A stretch of 64,000 nucleotides of DNA from Ensifer adhaerens (GTDB lineage: Bacteria; Pseudomonadota; Alphaproteobacteria; Rhizobiales; Rhizobiaceae): assembly GCA_900215285.1 (NCBI GenBank), contig OCMG01000004.1:1658001-1722000 (forward strand), in the 5' to 3' direction. Of the stretch, positions 9,979-20,001 are shown one piece after another. The stretch's first letter is position 1. Each line of letters begins with the position of its first letter. The position numbers and the translations under genes were made by a program. The notes beneath the pieces were generated by a model. The model did no database searches. It had not been told where the DNA came from and saw nothing but the letters and a program-made list of their open reading frames with translations.

Positions 9979-10305
9979 ATGATCGTCACGACGACGAACA
10001 CGATAGAAGGACGCGAGATCGTCGAGTACAAGGGCATCGTCACGGGCGAGGCTATCCTTGGAACGAACGTGTTTCGCGATTTCTTCGCCAGCATCCGCGA
10101 TATCGTCGGCGGACGATCCGGGTCTTACGAGCGGGTTCTGCGCGATGCGCGCGAGACGGCACTTGCCGAGCTGCAGGGCGAAGCCGCCCGCCTCGGTGCG
10201 AATGCAATTGTCGGTGTCGACATCGACTATGAAACGATTTCGACCGGTTCCAGCGGGTCGATGCTGATGGTTTCGGCCTCCGGCACTGCCGTTGTGGTCC
10301 GGTAA
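9979..10305 (+). CDS. YbjQ/UPF0145 family protein (DUF74)
   Basis: 108 residues. The motif set [21 protein letters not shown] and [13 protein letters not shown] identifies the YbjQ family (pentameric fold, once called heavy-metal-binding). Its function is unknown. The ATG at 9979 has AGGGGA nearby. It lies 32 bases after vapC and 15 bases before gltD, so it is probably cotranscribed with gltD. No membrane segments or cysteines are seen. Confidence 0.88.
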   Translation: MIVTTTNTIEGREIVEYKGIVTGEAILGTNVFRDFFASIRDIVGGRSGSYERVLRDARETALAELQGEAARLGANAIVGVDIDYETISTGSSGSMLMVSASGTAVVVR

Positions 10306-10320
10306 ACAGGTGGGAGTAAG

Positions 10321-11775
10321 ATGGGCAAGGTAACAGGTTTTCTGGAAATCGACCGGCAGGTGGCGAAGTATCAGACGGCGTCTGATCGTATCCGCCATTT
10401 CCGCGAATTCACGATCCCCATGTCGGATGCGGAAGTGCAGAAACAGGCTGCCCGCTGCATGGATTGCGGCATTCCCTTCTGTCACGGCGATACGGGCTGC
10501 CCGGTTCATAACCAGATCCCGGACTGGAACGACCTCGTCTATAGCGGCAAGTGGAAGGAGGCGATTGCCAACCTCCACTCGACCAACAATTTCCCGGAAT
10601 TCACCGGCCGCGTCTGCCCGGCACCCTGCGAGGAAGCCTGCACGCTGAACCTCGAAGACGTGCCGGTCACCATCAAGACGGTCGAACAGGCGATTGCTGA
10701 CAAGGCCTATGAGCTTGGCTACATCGTGCCGCAGCCGGCAACGGTGAAGACCGGCAAGCGCATTGCCGTCATCGGCTCCGGCCCGTCCGGCATGGCCGCT
10801 GCCCAGCAGCTCGCCCGCGCCGGACATGAGGTCCATGTCTATGAGCGCGAATCCAAGGCCGGTGGCCTGCTGCGCTACGGCATTCCGGACTTCAAGATGG
10901 AGAAGAACTTCATCGACCGCCGCGTCGAGCAGATGCAGGGCGAGGGCGTGACCTTCCATTATGGCTTCAATATCGGCGTCGATATCCCGACCGAGAAGCT
11001 GATCGCCGAGCATGATGCGGTTCTCTACTGCGGCGGTTCGGAAACGCCGCGCGAAGCCGGCATTCCGGGCGCGGATCTCGCCGGCGTTCATGATGCCATG
11101 CCTTATCTCGTGCAGCAGAACCGTCGCGTCGGTCGCGAAGACATCGACAGCGTCGGCTGGCCGTCCGATCCGATCCTCGCCGGCGGCAAGCATGTCGTCG
11201 TCGTTGGCGGTGGCGATACGGCCTCCGACTGCGTCGGCACGGCCTTCCGTCAGGGCGCGGTGCGCGTCACCCAGCTCGACATCCGCCCGCAACCGCCGGA
11301 AAAGGAAGACAAACTCGCCGTCTGGCCCTATTGGGCGACGAAGATGCGCACCTCTTCCTCGCAGGCCGAGGGCGCGGTGCGCGAGTTCCAGGTCGGCACA
11401 CTCGAATTCGTCGGCGAAGACGGCATCCTGACGGGCGTCAAGTGCGTGCAGGTGGACGAGAAGCGCAAGCCGATTGCCGGCACCGAGTTCATCATCAAGG
11501 CCGATCTCGCCTTCATCGCCATCGGCTTCCGCGGTCCCTTCACGGACAGCGTGGTCAAGGAACTCGATGGCAAGATGGCTGTCTCGACCGACAAGCGCGG
11601 CTCGCAGAACGTCATTGCCAACACGCGCGACTACAAGACCTCGGTCGACAAGCTCTGGGCAGCGGGCGACGTGCGCCGCGGCCAGTCGCTGGTCGTCTGG
11701 GCGATCCGCGAAGGCCGCCAGGCGGCTGCCGCCATCGACGAAGCGCTGATGGGTTCTACCAACCTGCCGCGTTGA
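10321..11775 (+). CDS. gltD: Glutamate synthase (NADPH) small subunit
   Basis: 484 residues, full length. It passes electrons from NADPH through FAD and two 4Fe-4S clusters to GltB. The N-terminal ferredoxin-like part holds C46, C49, C54, C60 ([10 protein letters not shown]...GC) and C99, C103, C107 ([10 protein letters not shown]). The FAD-binding GSGPSGM lies near residues 151-157 and the NADPH-binding VVGGGDTAS near 296. GGGAG precedes the start. The gene ends at a strong terminator (11801-11826), closing the gltB-vapBC-ybjQ-gltD block. Confidence 0.98.
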   Translation: MGKVTGFLEIDRQVAKYQTASDRIRHFREFTIPMSDAEVQKQAARCMDCGIPFCHGDTGCPVHNQIPDWNDLVYSGKWKEAIANLHSTNNFPEFTGRVCPAPCEEACTLNLEDVPVTIKTVEQAIADKAYELGYIVPQPATVKTGKRIAVIGSGPSGMAAAQQLARAGHEVHVYERESKAGGLLRYGIPDFKMEKNFIDRRVEQMQGEGVTFHYGFNIGVDIPTEKLIAEHDAVLYCGGSETPREAGIPGADLAGVHDAMPYLVQQNRRVGREDIDSVGWPSDPILAGGKHVVVVGGGDTASDCVGTAFRQGAVRVTQLDIRPQPPEKEDKLAVWPYWATKMRTSSSQAEGAVREFQVGTLEFVGEDGILTGVKCVQVDEKRKPIAGTEFIIKADLAFIAIGFRGPFTDSVVKELDGKMAVSTDKRGSQNVIANTRDYKTSVDKLWAAGDVRRGQSLVVWAIREGRQAAAAIDEALMGSTNLPR

Positions 11776-11800
11776 TGGGGCCAAGCGCCAGGATTTCGAA

Positions 11801-11826
11801 GCCGCTCCCTCGGGGGGCGGCTTTTT
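11801..11826 (+). terminator. Rho-independent terminator after gltD
   Basis: GCCGCTCCC (11801-11809), loop TCG, GGGGGCGGC (11813-11821, one T-G pair), then TTTTT. The T-run overlaps the stop codon of the convergent gene that ends at 11825. Confidence 0.9.
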
Positions 11827-13027
11827 ATTTGGCGCGGATTCGGTAGTCGTCCACACGGCCAGCGGGTGGGGTTCCCGTATCTCCGTTGAGCACAAGGCGG
11901 TCACGGGCGCTTGGCACGATGAGCTGGCCGCTTGCAGCCGGTGCGGCGCGGGCGGCCAGCGCGTTGCTGCCGTCCAGCGCCGGGTCCGTCATCGCAATCG
12001 GTTCTGTCCGTGTAATGACAGTCGGTGTCGGCGCGGCGGGCATGGAGAGGTCGGGCAGGCCGAAATCCGAGATCGGCGGATTTGCGGTCGCAAGGGGCGC
12101 GGGCACCGACGTGTCGCCGAGAATGCGGCGCAGCGGTTTCTCCACATAGAAGGCCGCCTTTGCACGCCCGGCCTTGGTGAGGCTCACGCCATCGGAGCCG
12201 CGCAGCCTGGCCTGCTGTCCATCGACGCCAGAGCCCGTTGCCGTGAACTTGCCATCCGCGTCTATGAAGCCTTCCCATATGTCGACAAACGTGCCGCCTG
12301 CCGCTTCGACCTGCCTGCGCAGGATCAGGTTGATGGTGACGATATCTGCGGTCAGGGAGGGGGACTGGAAGGGGGGAGCGCCCATCCAGAGCACGGGAAT
12401 CTGTCGCCTGGTGGCGATGCCAGTCAGCTCCGCGACCCGACGCTCGTATTCCGCGGTCCACTTCGCCGTGTGGAATTCCTCGCGGTTGCCATCGACCAGC
12501 ATTTTTTGTCGGTCGTTGGAGCCGAGCGCCACCACGATCGCGACGGGCTTGACGTTCTCGATAAGACCGGGAAGCGTGGCAATCCAGTCCCAGTGATCGT
12601 TCCGCACAAGCCCCGAGGCGCCATCGGTCTTTTCGTCGATCACGACACCCGGCTCGCCGGAAAAGATGTCCATGAGTCCGTCGCCGACGGAACCGGCCAT
12701 GAAGTCGCCGATGACGAGAACATGCTTGGCCGTGTCCAGCTTCTGGACGGGCTGTTCTTCCGGCTTGTTCGTGGTCAGGTTGATGATGGAGGACTGCGTC
12801 GCCTTCGGTTTCGGCTTCGGTTTGCGCTTGGCCGGTGCGGTCGCGGGGGCGGGCTGCGCCGGCGCCTTGCGATAATTGCCGAACAGCAATTCGAGAAGGG
12901 TGCGGGGTTTCTCCTGCGCCGCGGCAGGGCTTGCACCTGTCAGAATGGCTGCAAACAGGCCAAGCACAAGCGAGGCAGCCAGCAGGGCGGGCATCAATCG
13001 GGGCATGAAAAATCCGGCGCGTTTCAT
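11825..13027 (-). CDS. Periplasmic DUF459/SGNH-like protein, catalytic residues apparently lost
   Basis: 400 residues: a signal peptide (hydrophobic 13-32, ASPAAAQ), a Pro/Lys-rich linker (about 54-80), a DUF459 SGNH-fold domain (about 100-310) and a Pro/Ala-rich tail. Family blocks are seen as [14 protein letters not shown] (GDSL position), VALGSND (block III Asn) and [10 protein letters not shown] (DxxH position). The usual serine of GDS is Phe here and the usual His of DxxH (DGxHFT in relatives) is Leu or Ser, so hydrolase activity is doubtful. DUF459 proteins are linked to envelope polysaccharide or peptidoglycan modification. Upstream on the same strand, 57 bases away, is a lytic transglycosylase gene. 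Confidence 0.8.
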   Translation of the reverse strand: MKRAGFFMPRLMPALLAASLVLGLFAAILTGASPAAAQEKPRTLLELLFGNYRKAPAQPAPATAPAKRKPKPKPKATQSSIINLTTNKPEEQPVQKLDTAKHVLVIGDFMAGSVGDGLMDIFSGEPGVVIDEKTDGASGLVRNDHWDWIATLPGLIENVKPVAIVVALGSNDRQKMLVDGNREEFHTAKWTAEYERRVAELTGIATRRQIPVLWMGAPPFQSPSLTADIVTINLILRRQVEAAGGTFVDIWEGFIDADGKFTATGSGVDGQQARLRGSDGVSLTKAGRAKAAFYVEKPLRRILGDTSVPAPLATANPPISDFGLPDLSMPAAPTPTVITRTEPIAMTDPALDGSNALAARAAPAASGQLIVPSARDRLVLNGDTGTPPAGRVDDYRIRAK

Positions 13028-13084
13028 CGTGCCGGATGTCTTATCATGGAACCGTTGGCAATCAAACGGGAACGCCTTGCCACA

Positions 13085-14308
13085 TCACCGTCGCAGATGC
13101 TGGAGCAGGCTCTTCGACGGCTCCGGTTCTCCATTCAGCCCCTTGCGCTTCATGAAGGCCTCGATCGCGGCCTTGGAGCCAGACCCGAGATTGCCGTCGA
13201 CCTCACCGCTGTAATAGCCGAGTTCCTTCAGGCGCGACTGGATCTCGAATTTCTCGCTCGCATCCAACGCACCGGCGGGACGGGGCCAGCTCTGAACCAG
13301 ACCGCTTGCGCCGGCCAGCCGGTCGGCGAGCATGCCGACGCCCAAGGCATAGCTGTCCGAGGCGTTGTAACGCTTGATGACATAGAAATTCTTGGTCAGC
13401 AGGAAGGCGGGCCCGCCGTCTCCCGCCGGCATTTTCAGCGTGGCGCGCTCGTCCCTGAACTTGAAGCTGCGATCGCCGGTTCGCCGGAAACCGAGCTTTT
13501 CCCATTCGCCGATCGTCTTGGTCTTGCCTTCGAGGCTTCCCGCACGCCCCGGGACAACCACCTCGTAGCCCCATGTCCGGCCGGTCTGCCAGCCGTTCTT
13601 GTGCAGCAGGTTGGCGGCGGTGGCGAGTGCATCGGGAACCGAGTGCCAGATGTCGCGCTTGCCGTTGCCGTCGGCATCGACACCATAGAGCAGATAGCTC
13701 GTGGGGATGAACTGGGTGTGGCCCATGGCGCCCGCCCAGGAGCCGGTCATCTCGGAAGGCTTGATGTCGCCGGCCTGTATGATCTTCAGTGCGGCGATGA
13801 GCTGCTTCTTGGCATAGCCCGCGCGCTTCGGGTCTGCATAGGCAAGGGTGGCCAGCGCCTGAGGCACATAATGCAGTTTCTCCGTCTTGCTGAGAATGGC
13901 GCCGTAATTCGACTCCATGGACCAGATGGCGACAAGAACATTCCGGTCCACGCCGAAATACCGCTCGATTCCCTGTAGCGAGCGCATGTTCTTGGCCTCC
14001 GCATCCTTGCCCATCTTGACCGTGTAGGGGTTCACGCGGCTGTCAAGATAATCCCATATCTGCGTCGTGAATTCCGGCTGATACTGGGCTTTCTGGATGA
14101 CGTCGGGGTCGGGGCTCGTGATGCCGGCAAAGGCTGCATTGTAGGTCTGCACCGTGATGCCAGCCCTGGCGGCCTCGGGATAAAACGCGCGTATCCATTT
14201 TTCGAAGCGAGCGTCCGCAAGCGCACCTGTGGGCGCCAGCGAAAGAAAAACGGCTGTAATTCCGCCAAGTAAAGCGGATGTCATGGAAATGCCTTTTGCA
14301 TGCTTCAT
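13085..14308 (-). CDS. Lytic murein transglycosylase, MltB type (GH103) with PG-binding domain
   Basis: 407 residues. A signal peptide (to ALA near 31) is followed by the SLT_2/GH103 catalytic domain with the acid residue in WSMESNYG and the family stretch GSWAGAMGHTQFIPTSY. The C-terminal 60 residues form a PG_binding_1 repeat (IQSRLKELGYYSGEVDGNLG). It cleaves glycan strands to 1,6-anhydro-muropeptides during wall growth. The start chosen at 14308 has AGGAG seven bases upstream; a longer frame from 14347 lacks one. Probably cotranscribed with the downstream DUF459 gene. Confidence 0.93.
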   Translation of the reverse strand: MKHAKGISMTSALLGGITAVFLSLAPTGALADARFEKWIRAFYPEAARAGITVQTYNAAFAGITSPDPDVIQKAQYQPEFTTQIWDYLDSRVNPYTVKMGKDAEAKNMRSLQGIERYFGVDRNVLVAIWSMESNYGAILSKTEKLHYVPQALATLAYADPKRAGYAKKQLIAALKIIQAGDIKPSEMTGSWAGAMGHTQFIPTSYLLYGVDADGNGKRDIWHSVPDALATAANLLHKNGWQTGRTWGYEVVVPGRAGSLEGKTKTIGEWEKLGFRRTGDRSFKFRDERATLKMPAGDGGPAFLLTKNFYVIKRYNASDSYALGVGMLADRLAGASGLVQSWPRPAGALDASEKFEIQSRLKELGYYSGEVDGNLGSGSKAAIEAFMKRKGLNGEPEPSKSLLQHLRR

Positions 14309-14364
14309 CGGATCGCTCCTGTGTTTGGGACACCGGGTGAGACACACAAAGTTACAAACAGGAC

Positions 14365-14403
14365 CTCAACAAATTCTTTACCATGGTGAAGATTTTTTGT
14401 TAG
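14365..14403. promoter_or_regulatory. Imperfect long dyad upstream of galU
   Basis: An ACCATGGT palindrome (14380-14387) is flanked by AACAAATTCTTT on the left and an imperfect complement ending in TTTTTTGTT on the right. It lies in the divergent gap between the transglycosylase gene and galU and could be an operator. No assigned regulator. Confidence 0.3.
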
Positions 14404-14499
14404 GTCTCGTTTTGAGGTGAGGGCTTCAATCCTGGTTTTTTAAACATGCAAGCTTATCGAGAGCTTGCAAAGCGTATGATTCTTGCACAAGGCCGATTC

Positions 14500-15387
14500 A
14501 TGTCTCAGTCGAATAAAGTCCGCAAAGCTGTTTTCCCGGTCGCCGGTTTCGGGACGCGCATGCTTCCCGCCACCAAGGCCATGCCCAAAGAAATGATCAC
14601 CGTCGTCGACAAGCCCGTGCTGCAATACGTCGTCGACGAGGCAATCGAGGCGGGCATTGAACATTTCGTGTTCGTGACCGGACGAAACAAGGCTGCGATC
14701 GAAGATTATTTCGACATCCAGTTCGAGCTGGAGCAGACGCTGAAGGAACGCAACAAGAAGGCGGAGCTTTCGCTGCTCGAGCATCACCGCCTGCCAGCCG
14801 GCGCCGCCAGCTTCACCCGTCAGCAGGAGGCGCTTGGGCTGGGACATGCTGTCTGGTGCGCACGTGACATCATCGGCAACGAGCCCTTCGCGCTGCTTCT
14901 GCCCGACATGCTGATGAAGGGCGAGGTCGCCTGCATGAAGGGCATGATGGATTTGTTCGCCAAGACGGGTGGCAATATCGTCGCCGTCGAGGAATGCGAC
15001 CCGGCGCTGGCGCACAAATACGGCATCGTTGGCGTTGGCGACGAGATGGACGGCGGCTTCCGCATCACCGGCATGGTCGAAAAGCCTGCACAAGGCACGG
15101 CTCCGTCGAACCTCTACATCAACGGCCGCTATATCCTGCAGCCGGAAATTTTCCACATCCTGTCCACGCAGGAGCGTGGCGCCGGCAATGAAATCCAGCT
15201 GACCGACGGTATGCTGAAGCTCGCCAAGAGCCAGGAATTCTTCGGCTATCGCTTCAAAGGCCGTACCTTCGACTGTGGCATGAAGGAAGGCTATGTGCTG
15301 GCAAACGTGGCCTATGCGCTGGCGCGAGACGATATCCGCACCAGCGTCGAGGCAGATCTCAAGGCGCTCCTTGCGACGCTGAAATGA
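14500..15387 (+). CDS. galU: UTP-glucose-1-phosphate uridylyltransferase
   Basis: 295 residues. Converts UTP and glucose-1-phosphate to UDP-glucose for exopolysaccharide, lipopolysaccharide and cyclic glucan synthesis. The nucleotide-binding signature [20 protein letters not shown] lies at residues 9-28, followed by [18 protein letters not shown]. The [16 protein letters not shown] start at 14500 matches the rhizobial ExoN/GalU N-terminus and has AAGG upstream; an ATG at 14446 would give an unusual extension. Its TGA abuts the stop of the convergent beta-barrel gene, forming TGATCA with no spacer. Confidence 0.95.
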   Translation: MSQSNKVRKAVFPVAGFGTRMLPATKAMPKEMITVVDKPVLQYVVDEAIEAGIEHFVFVTGRNKAAIEDYFDIQFELEQTLKERNKKAELSLLEHHRLPAGAASFTRQQEALGLGHAVWCARDIIGNEPFALLLPDMLMKGEVACMKGMMDLFAKTGGNIVAVEECDPALAHKYGIVGVGDEMDGGFRITGMVEKPAQGTAPSNLYINGRYILQPEIFHILSTQERGAGNEIQLTDGMLKLAKSQEFFGYRFKGRTFDCGMKEGYVLANVAYALARDDIRTSVEADLKALLATLK

Positions 15388-16917
15388 TCAGCGCTTGACG
15401 CGGAGTTCGGCGATGGCGCTCCAAGAGTGTGTATCCGTGCCGGTCTTCACATCAGTAAAGTTCCAGGCCACGGTGCCTGCGAGTTCGAGATAGCGGCTGA
15501 GCGACCACGTCAAACCGGCGGTCGCAGCCCATTCTGTCTGATCGGATGCAACACCGGTTGGCGAGAACTGCCGGTATGTCGCCGCGCCGCCGAGAGTCGC
15601 GACCAGATTGTCGATCATCTGCTGCGATATGCTTGTACTGATCGTGTGATAGGTCGAGCCGCTGACGCCTGCTGTTGTCGAAGGGTCGATGCCCGTGGTC
15701 AGCGTCAGATTGACATCCGTTCCGCGGATCGGCGACCAATCGACCTTTCCGTCGACCGTGAAGGCGCTGATCCTCGACAGACGTGCATCGTAGTATCGAA
15801 CCTGCTTGTAGCCGGCGGAAACTTCGCCGCGCAGCTTCTCGGTGAAATCGAGTTGCACGCCCGCCTTGGCTGCATAGATGTCGGCGTTGCGATTGTAGCC
15901 GTTGCGGTCGAGTGTCTGGTCGCTGATCGCGCGGCCGATGGAGGCTTCGACGAAGGGGATGAGCGCGGGCGAAATCTCGTAGCCCAGGCGCAGGCGGCCC
16001 TCGGTGGTCGTCTGGTTGCGGTCGCTCATGGACATCTGCGAGCCATCGGCCAGCGTTGCCGGCGTGTAGACATTGCGCGTCAGCGTGCCGGCGACCGTGC
16101 CACGGAAATCCCCGAATTCCCGGGTAATGTCCGCGCCGCCCTTGAATGTATGGACTCCCGATTGGGTCGTCGCCCCCACGATCGAGTTTGGGTCGGTTGA
16201 GCTTTCGCGGGCAAAGGCGTATCCGGCGGTCAGGTTGGCGATCGTCAGGCGATCGACATCCAGGCGGAGTTTGGCGTCGACATTGGCGGTCGGCTTGGTT
16301 TGGCCGCTGCCACCGATATTCGTCTGCCAAACGCCTGCGGCCGAAATGCTGAGTTGATGCAGCGACCAGTCCGAAATGATGTCGGCCTTGCCTGTCGTCT
16401 GCAGGAAGCTGCGGGTCGTCGTCGTGCCGCCATAGGTGGTGCTTTCCGCGCCGATGCCTTCGCCGATGCTGGGCCGAATGATGAACGAGCCGACACGGAC
16501 GCCGGGCGCATCGATGTCTTCGCGGCGGGGGCGCAGGTTGTCGATGGAGCCGGTGCGGGTGTTGTCGGCCGGCTCGCGGAAGTTCATGCGGCCGAACATG
16601 TCGGAATCGGTGCTGGAGGCGGTCGGCGTGGCAACCGCTGCGGCCGTGCGCGCGGGCATAGTCGGCGATGTGACGTCCGTGGATTGATCGGCGGGAGGCG
16701 CGGATGCGGCATCCCCGGTGCGCAGGGCGAAGTTCGTGGATGTGTCGCTGAAATTGCCCGTGGACGCAGATGCGTTCGCGGTCGGATCCTGCGTCGCGGG
16801 GGCCTGGATGACGGTCTGGGCCTCTGCCGTCGAGATCGCGAGCATCGTCGCTGCGCTGGCCAGGAGAAGCCGCGTCAGGCCGGACAGGCGAAAGGTTCTG
16901 CGATATTCGATCGGCAT
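15388..16917 (-). CDS. Outer-membrane beta-barrel protein (BBP2-like)
   Basis: 509 residues. After a signal peptide (LLLASAATMLAISTAEAQ, about 17-34) comes a low-complexity Thr/Ala/Ser region to about residue 130. About 370 residues of alternating beta-strand pattern follow, with many Tyr/Thr/Asn and a C-terminal segment ending IAELRVKR. This fits the putative beta-barrel porin 2 family common near exopolysaccharide genes in rhizobia. It is convergent with galU and divergent from the KpsF gene. Substrate or role cannot be told. The ribosome site before the ATG at 16917 is weak. Confidence 0.75.
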   Translation of the reverse strand: MPIEYRRTFRLSGLTRLLLASAATMLAISTAEAQTVIQAPATQDPTANASASTGNFSDTSTNFALRTGDAASAPPADQSTDVTSPTMPARTAAAVATPTASSTDSDMFGRMNFREPADNTRTGSIDNLRPRREDIDAPGVRVGSFIIRPSIGEGIGAESTTYGGTTTTRSFLQTTGKADIISDWSLHQLSISAAGVWQTNIGGSGQTKPTANVDAKLRLDVDRLTIANLTAGYAFARESSTDPNSIVGATTQSGVHTFKGGADITREFGDFRGTVAGTLTRNVYTPATLADGSQMSMSDRNQTTTEGRLRLGYEISPALIPFVEASIGRAISDQTLDRNGYNRNADIYAAKAGVQLDFTEKLRGEVSAGYKQVRYYDARLSRISAFTVDGKVDWSPIRGTDVNLTLTTGIDPSTTAGVSGSTYHTISTSISQQMIDNLVATLGGAATYRQFSPTGVASDQTEWAATAGLTWSLSRYLELAGTVAWNFTDVKTGTDTHSWSAIAELRVKR

Positions 16918-17191
16918 GGGTCGACACGACTTTCAATATGATTTGTTTTCAAACGCGAAATTATTTCAACATGGTAAACAGTCGGTTGACGCGGGTGCCC
17001 GGAATGGCGAAAAACATGCAGTTTGCCGGGATGAAGATCTGTTCCGGACCCTCGGGTTTTGACAGGCGCGTGGAAGTGACTATATAGAACCTCGCTTGCC
17101 CGGGCCTGTCGCATGGGTTGCAGGCTTTGGGCAACACTTCTCTGCGCAACCCCGATGACATTGGCGTCCCGGGTTCGGGCGCAAAAGGCGC

Positions 17192-18190
17192 ATGGGCATG
17201 ATCGACAAGCCATTCACCACCGACCGGATCGATATAGCCGCTGCCGGCAAACGCACCGTGGAGACCGGCATGGCGGGCCTTGCGGCGCTTGCCCGTGCCA
17301 TGGACGGCCCCCTGGGTGACGCGTTTACGAAGGCCGTGACGCTGATTGGGGAAAGCTCCGGGCGTGTGATCGTGACCGGCGTGGGCAAGAGCGGCCATAT
17401 CGGCTCGAAGCTCGCTGCAACCTTCGCGTCGACAGGCACGCCGTCCTTCTTCGTGCATCCGGCGGAAGCCAACCACGGCGATCTCGGGATGATCACCCGC
17501 GATGATACGATCCTTGCGCTCTCCTGGGGCGGGGAGACGGCGGAGATGCAGGGTATCATCGCGTTTTCACGCCGGTTCTCGATCCCGCTGATCGCGGTGA
17601 CTTCCGGCGAGAAGTCTGCTCTCGCGCGTGCCGCCGACATCGTTCTGCTGTTGCCGAAGGAGAAGGAGGCCTGCCCGCACGGGCTCGCGCCCACGACCTC
17701 GACGACCATGCAGCTTTCCATCGGCGATGCGCTGGCCATCGCGCTGCTGGAAGCACGCGGCTTTTCGGCAACCGATTTCCGCACCTTCCATCCGGGCGGC
17801 AAGCTTGGTGCCTCGCTCACCCATGTCTCCGAGATCATGCATACGGGCGAAGAAGTTCCGCTCGTCGGGCTCGGCACGCTGGTTCCCTACGCGGCCATGG
17901 TGCTGTCGGAAAAGCGCTTCGGCTGCGTTGGCGTCGTCGATGCGGATGGCTGTCTCGTCGGGATTGTTACCAACGGCGACATGGCCCGCAACATGAGCCG
18001 CAACCTTCGCGACACAAAGGTGGAAGAAATCATGACCCGCGGCCCGAAGACGGTCGCCCCCCAAACGCTCGCCATGAGCGCCATGGCCATGCTCAACGAT
18101 CACAACATTTCGGCCCTGCTGGTGGTGGAAGGCCGCAAGGCCATTGGCATCATCGGCTTCCACGATCTGCTGCGGATCGGGGTGGCTTGA
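17192..18190 (+). CDS. kdsD: KpsF/GutQ-type arabinose-5-phosphate isomerase
   Basis: 332 residues. A SIS domain (about 40-190) has VTGVGKSGHIGSK and PAEANHGDLGMI; two CBS domains follow (about 212-330: SEIMHTGEEVP and EIMTRGPKTV). The enzyme converts ribulose-5-phosphate to arabinose-5-phosphate, the first step towards Kdo for lipopolysaccharide or K-antigen capsule. There is no neighbouring kdsA/kdsB, so whether it serves lipid A core or capsule is open. A start at the second Met (17198) is equally possible. Confidence 0.92.
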   Translation: MGMIDKPFTTDRIDIAAAGKRTVETGMAGLAALARAMDGPLGDAFTKAVTLIGESSGRVIVTGVGKSGHIGSKLAATFASTGTPSFFVHPAEANHGDLGMITRDDTILALSWGGETAEMQGIIAFSRRFSIPLIAVTSGEKSALARAADIVLLLPKEKEACPHGLAPTTSTTMQLSIGDALAIALLEARGFSATDFRTFHPGGKLGASLTHVSEIMHTGEEVPLVGLGTLVPYAAMVLSEKRFGCVGVVDADGCLVGIVTNGDMARNMSRNLRDTKVEEIMTRGPKTVAPQTLAMSAMAMLNDHNISALLVVEGRKAIGIIGFHDLLRIGVA

Positions 18191-18217
18191 ACATCCCTTT
18201 CCCTTTGGGAGAAGAGA

Positions 18218-18676
18218 TTACTCCGCCTCCACCCGCAACTCGTTTCCCGACGCGCTGACAATCCGCACCTTCGCGCCCGCAGGCGCGTCTGGCCCTGACA
18301 CACTCCACGTCGTATCGCCAACCTTCACGCGTCCGCGGCCGTTCTCGATCGCCTCCGTCACCGTAACCACCCGCCCGACAAGGCTTTCGGCGCGCTGGTT
18401 GAGGTGCGGTTCGTCGCTGTCCGTCTCGCCGCGCTTCAGCACCGTCCGACCGATGAGCACAGCGACGAAAGCGAGGACGACGAAGGTCACGACCTGGACC
18501 TGCCACGCCCAGATCGCCGAGCCCCAGAGCATGAGCGAGAGGAGGCCCGTCGCGACGCCGGCAAGTCCGATCCAGAACAGGAAGACGCCTGGTACGACGA
18601 TTTCCAGGATCAGCAGGATTACACCCAGAACCCACCAGCTCCAGGGCCCCGCACGGGCGACGAGATCGGCGATCAT
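18218..18676 (-). CDS. NfeD-family membrane protein
   Basis: 152 residues. Two or three N-terminal membrane segments (WWVLGVILLILEIVVPGVFL; WAWQVQVVTFVVLAFVAVLI) are followed by a C-terminal OB-fold domain with GRVVTVTEAIENGRGRVKVG. NfeD proteins pair with SPFH/stomatin proteins in membrane microdomains. Here the SPFH gene ends four bases upstream, so the two form an operon. This is the short NfeD form without the ClpP-like protease domain. Confidence 0.92.
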   Translation of the reverse strand: MIADLVARAGPWSWWVLGVILLILEIVVPGVFLFWIGLAGVATGLLSLMLWGSAIWAWQVQVVTFVVLAFVAVLIGRTVLKRGETDSDEPHLNQRAESLVGRVVTVTEAIENGRGRVKVGDTTWSVSGPDAPAGAKVRIVSASGNELRVEAE

Positions 18677-18680
18677 GGCG

Positions 18681-19694
18681 TCAGCCTTCGCGGGTCGGGG
18701 TAATCGACGGGGTCACGACAGGCGTCGTGCGGCTACGTCCAGCGGACGGCGCTGCACGCGGCGTGGGTGCCGGCTGATCGCCGAAGACCTCGCGAGCAAT
18801 CGCGCCGATCCCGCCGAGCGAACCGATCAGCGAGGAGGCTTCCATCGGCATCAGCACAACCTTGGAATTCGGGCCGGAGCCGATTGCCTGCATGGCTTCG
18901 GTGTATTTCTGCGCCACGAAGTAGTTGATGGCCTGCACGTCTCCGCTAGCGATGGCTTCCGAGACCATTTTCGTCGCCTTGGCTTCGGCCTCGGCCTGAC
19001 GCTCGCGGGCTTCGGCGTTCAGGAAGGCTGCCTGGCGCTGGCCTTCGGCCTCAAGAACGGCGGCCTGCTTGGCGCCCTCGGCACGCAGGATCTGCGCATT
19101 GCGTGCGCCTTCGGCTTCCAGCACCTGCGCGCGCTTTTCACGCTCGGCCTTCATCTGTCGGCCCATGGACTCAACGAGGTCGCGCGGCGGCTGGATATCC
19201 TTGATCTCGACACGCGTGATCTTGATGCCCCACGGGCTTGCCGCTTCGTCGACGACATGCAGCAGGCGGTCGTTGATCTTTTCGCGGTTCGACAGGAGTT
19301 CGTCGAGATCCATCGAACCCATGACGGAACGGATGTTGGTCATCGTCAGATTGAGGATGGCCTGTTCGAGATTCGACACCTGATAGGCGGCCTGCGCGGC
19401 GTTCAACACCTGGTAGAAGGCAACGGCGTCTGCTGAGACGGAGGCGTTGTCCTTGGTGATGACTTCCTGGGTGGGAACGTCAAGCACCTGTTCCATCACG
19501 TTCATCTTGTTGCCGAGGCGGTCGATGAAGGGGATGATGAGATTGAGGCCGGGCTCCAGCGTGCGCGTGTAGCGGCCGAAGCGCTCGACCGTGTAGCGAT
19601 AGCCTTGCGGCACGGTCTTGATGCCGGAATAAAGGAAGATAATCGCCAGCACCACGATGGCGATGACGGTGATGTCCGAACCGGTAAAGTCCAT
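18681..19694 (-). CDS. SPFH/Band 7 (stomatin/paraslipin) protein, QmcA-like
   Basis: 337 residues. One N-terminal membrane anchor ([16 protein letters not shown]) precedes the SPFH domain (about 20-190; [32 protein letters not shown]). An Ala/Glu-rich coiled coil (about 190-260) and a Pro/Thr-rich tail follow. Such proteins oligomerise at the inner membrane and influence protease and membrane organisation. The ATG at 19694 has GGAGGG six bases upstream; a start 20 codons earlier has none. Cotranscribed with nfeD. Confidence 0.94.
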   Translation of the reverse strand: MDFTGSDITVIAIVVLAIIFLYSGIKTVPQGYRYTVERFGRYTRTLEPGLNLIIPFIDRLGNKMNVMEQVLDVPTQEVITKDNASVSADAVAFYQVLNAAQAAYQVSNLEQAILNLTMTNIRSVMGSMDLDELLSNREKINDRLLHVVDEAASPWGIKITRVEIKDIQPPRDLVESMGRQMKAEREKRAQVLEAEGARNAQILRAEGAKQAAVLEAEGQRQAAFLNAEARERQAEAEAKATKMVSEAIASGDVQAINYFVAQKYTEAMQAIGSGPNSKVVLMPMEASSLIGSLGGIGAIAREVFGDQPAPTPRAAPSAGRSRTTPVVTPSITPTREG

Positions 19695-19850
19695 GAGTGT
19701 CCCTCCAGCATGCGTCGCGCGTCTTCGCGCAGTTGTCGGCGCATGCTGCATCAAGAACGTGGGAATGGCGATGTTTATTTCAAGGTTGGGTGGCGGGAAA
19801 TCGGTGCGCTGGGGACTTCGGCGCCAATTCGCAGACTATGCGTTTGGGGT

Positions 19851-19985
19851 CCCCCTCATGCGACCCTTCGGGCCACCTTCTCCCCGATGGGGAGAAGAGG
19901 GAATTCGCCGCAGCGGCTGCTAACCTCCTCGCCCCACCGGGGAGAGGTCCGCCGAGCGCAGCGGAGGCGGGGTGGGGGGTACCCG
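19851..19985. repeat. Rhizobial intergenic mosaic palindromic repeat (RIME-like)
   Basis: The 307-base gap between the SPFH gene and hemH holds a GC-rich mosaic: CTTCTCCCC-GAT-GGGGAGAAG (19877-19897), an imperfect CTCGCCCC/GGGGAGAG stem (19928-19946), and CCGCC/GGCGG arms after it. The left part (CGGGCCACCTTCTCCCC) recurs almost unchanged inside the pabB coding region at 26304-26319. No coding potential is seen. Confidence 0.75.
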
Positions 19986-20001
19986 GCAGAACGCTCCCGT
20001 C

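Noticed and set aside
9892..11904. A 670-codon open frame antisense to gltD
   Set aside because: Shadow frame with no recognisable motif; gltD carries all known catalytic motifs.
12470..13978. A 502-codon plus-strand frame across the DUF459 and transglycosylase genes
   Set aside because: Spans two real genes and their intergenic gap; composition is that of a reverse-complement frame.
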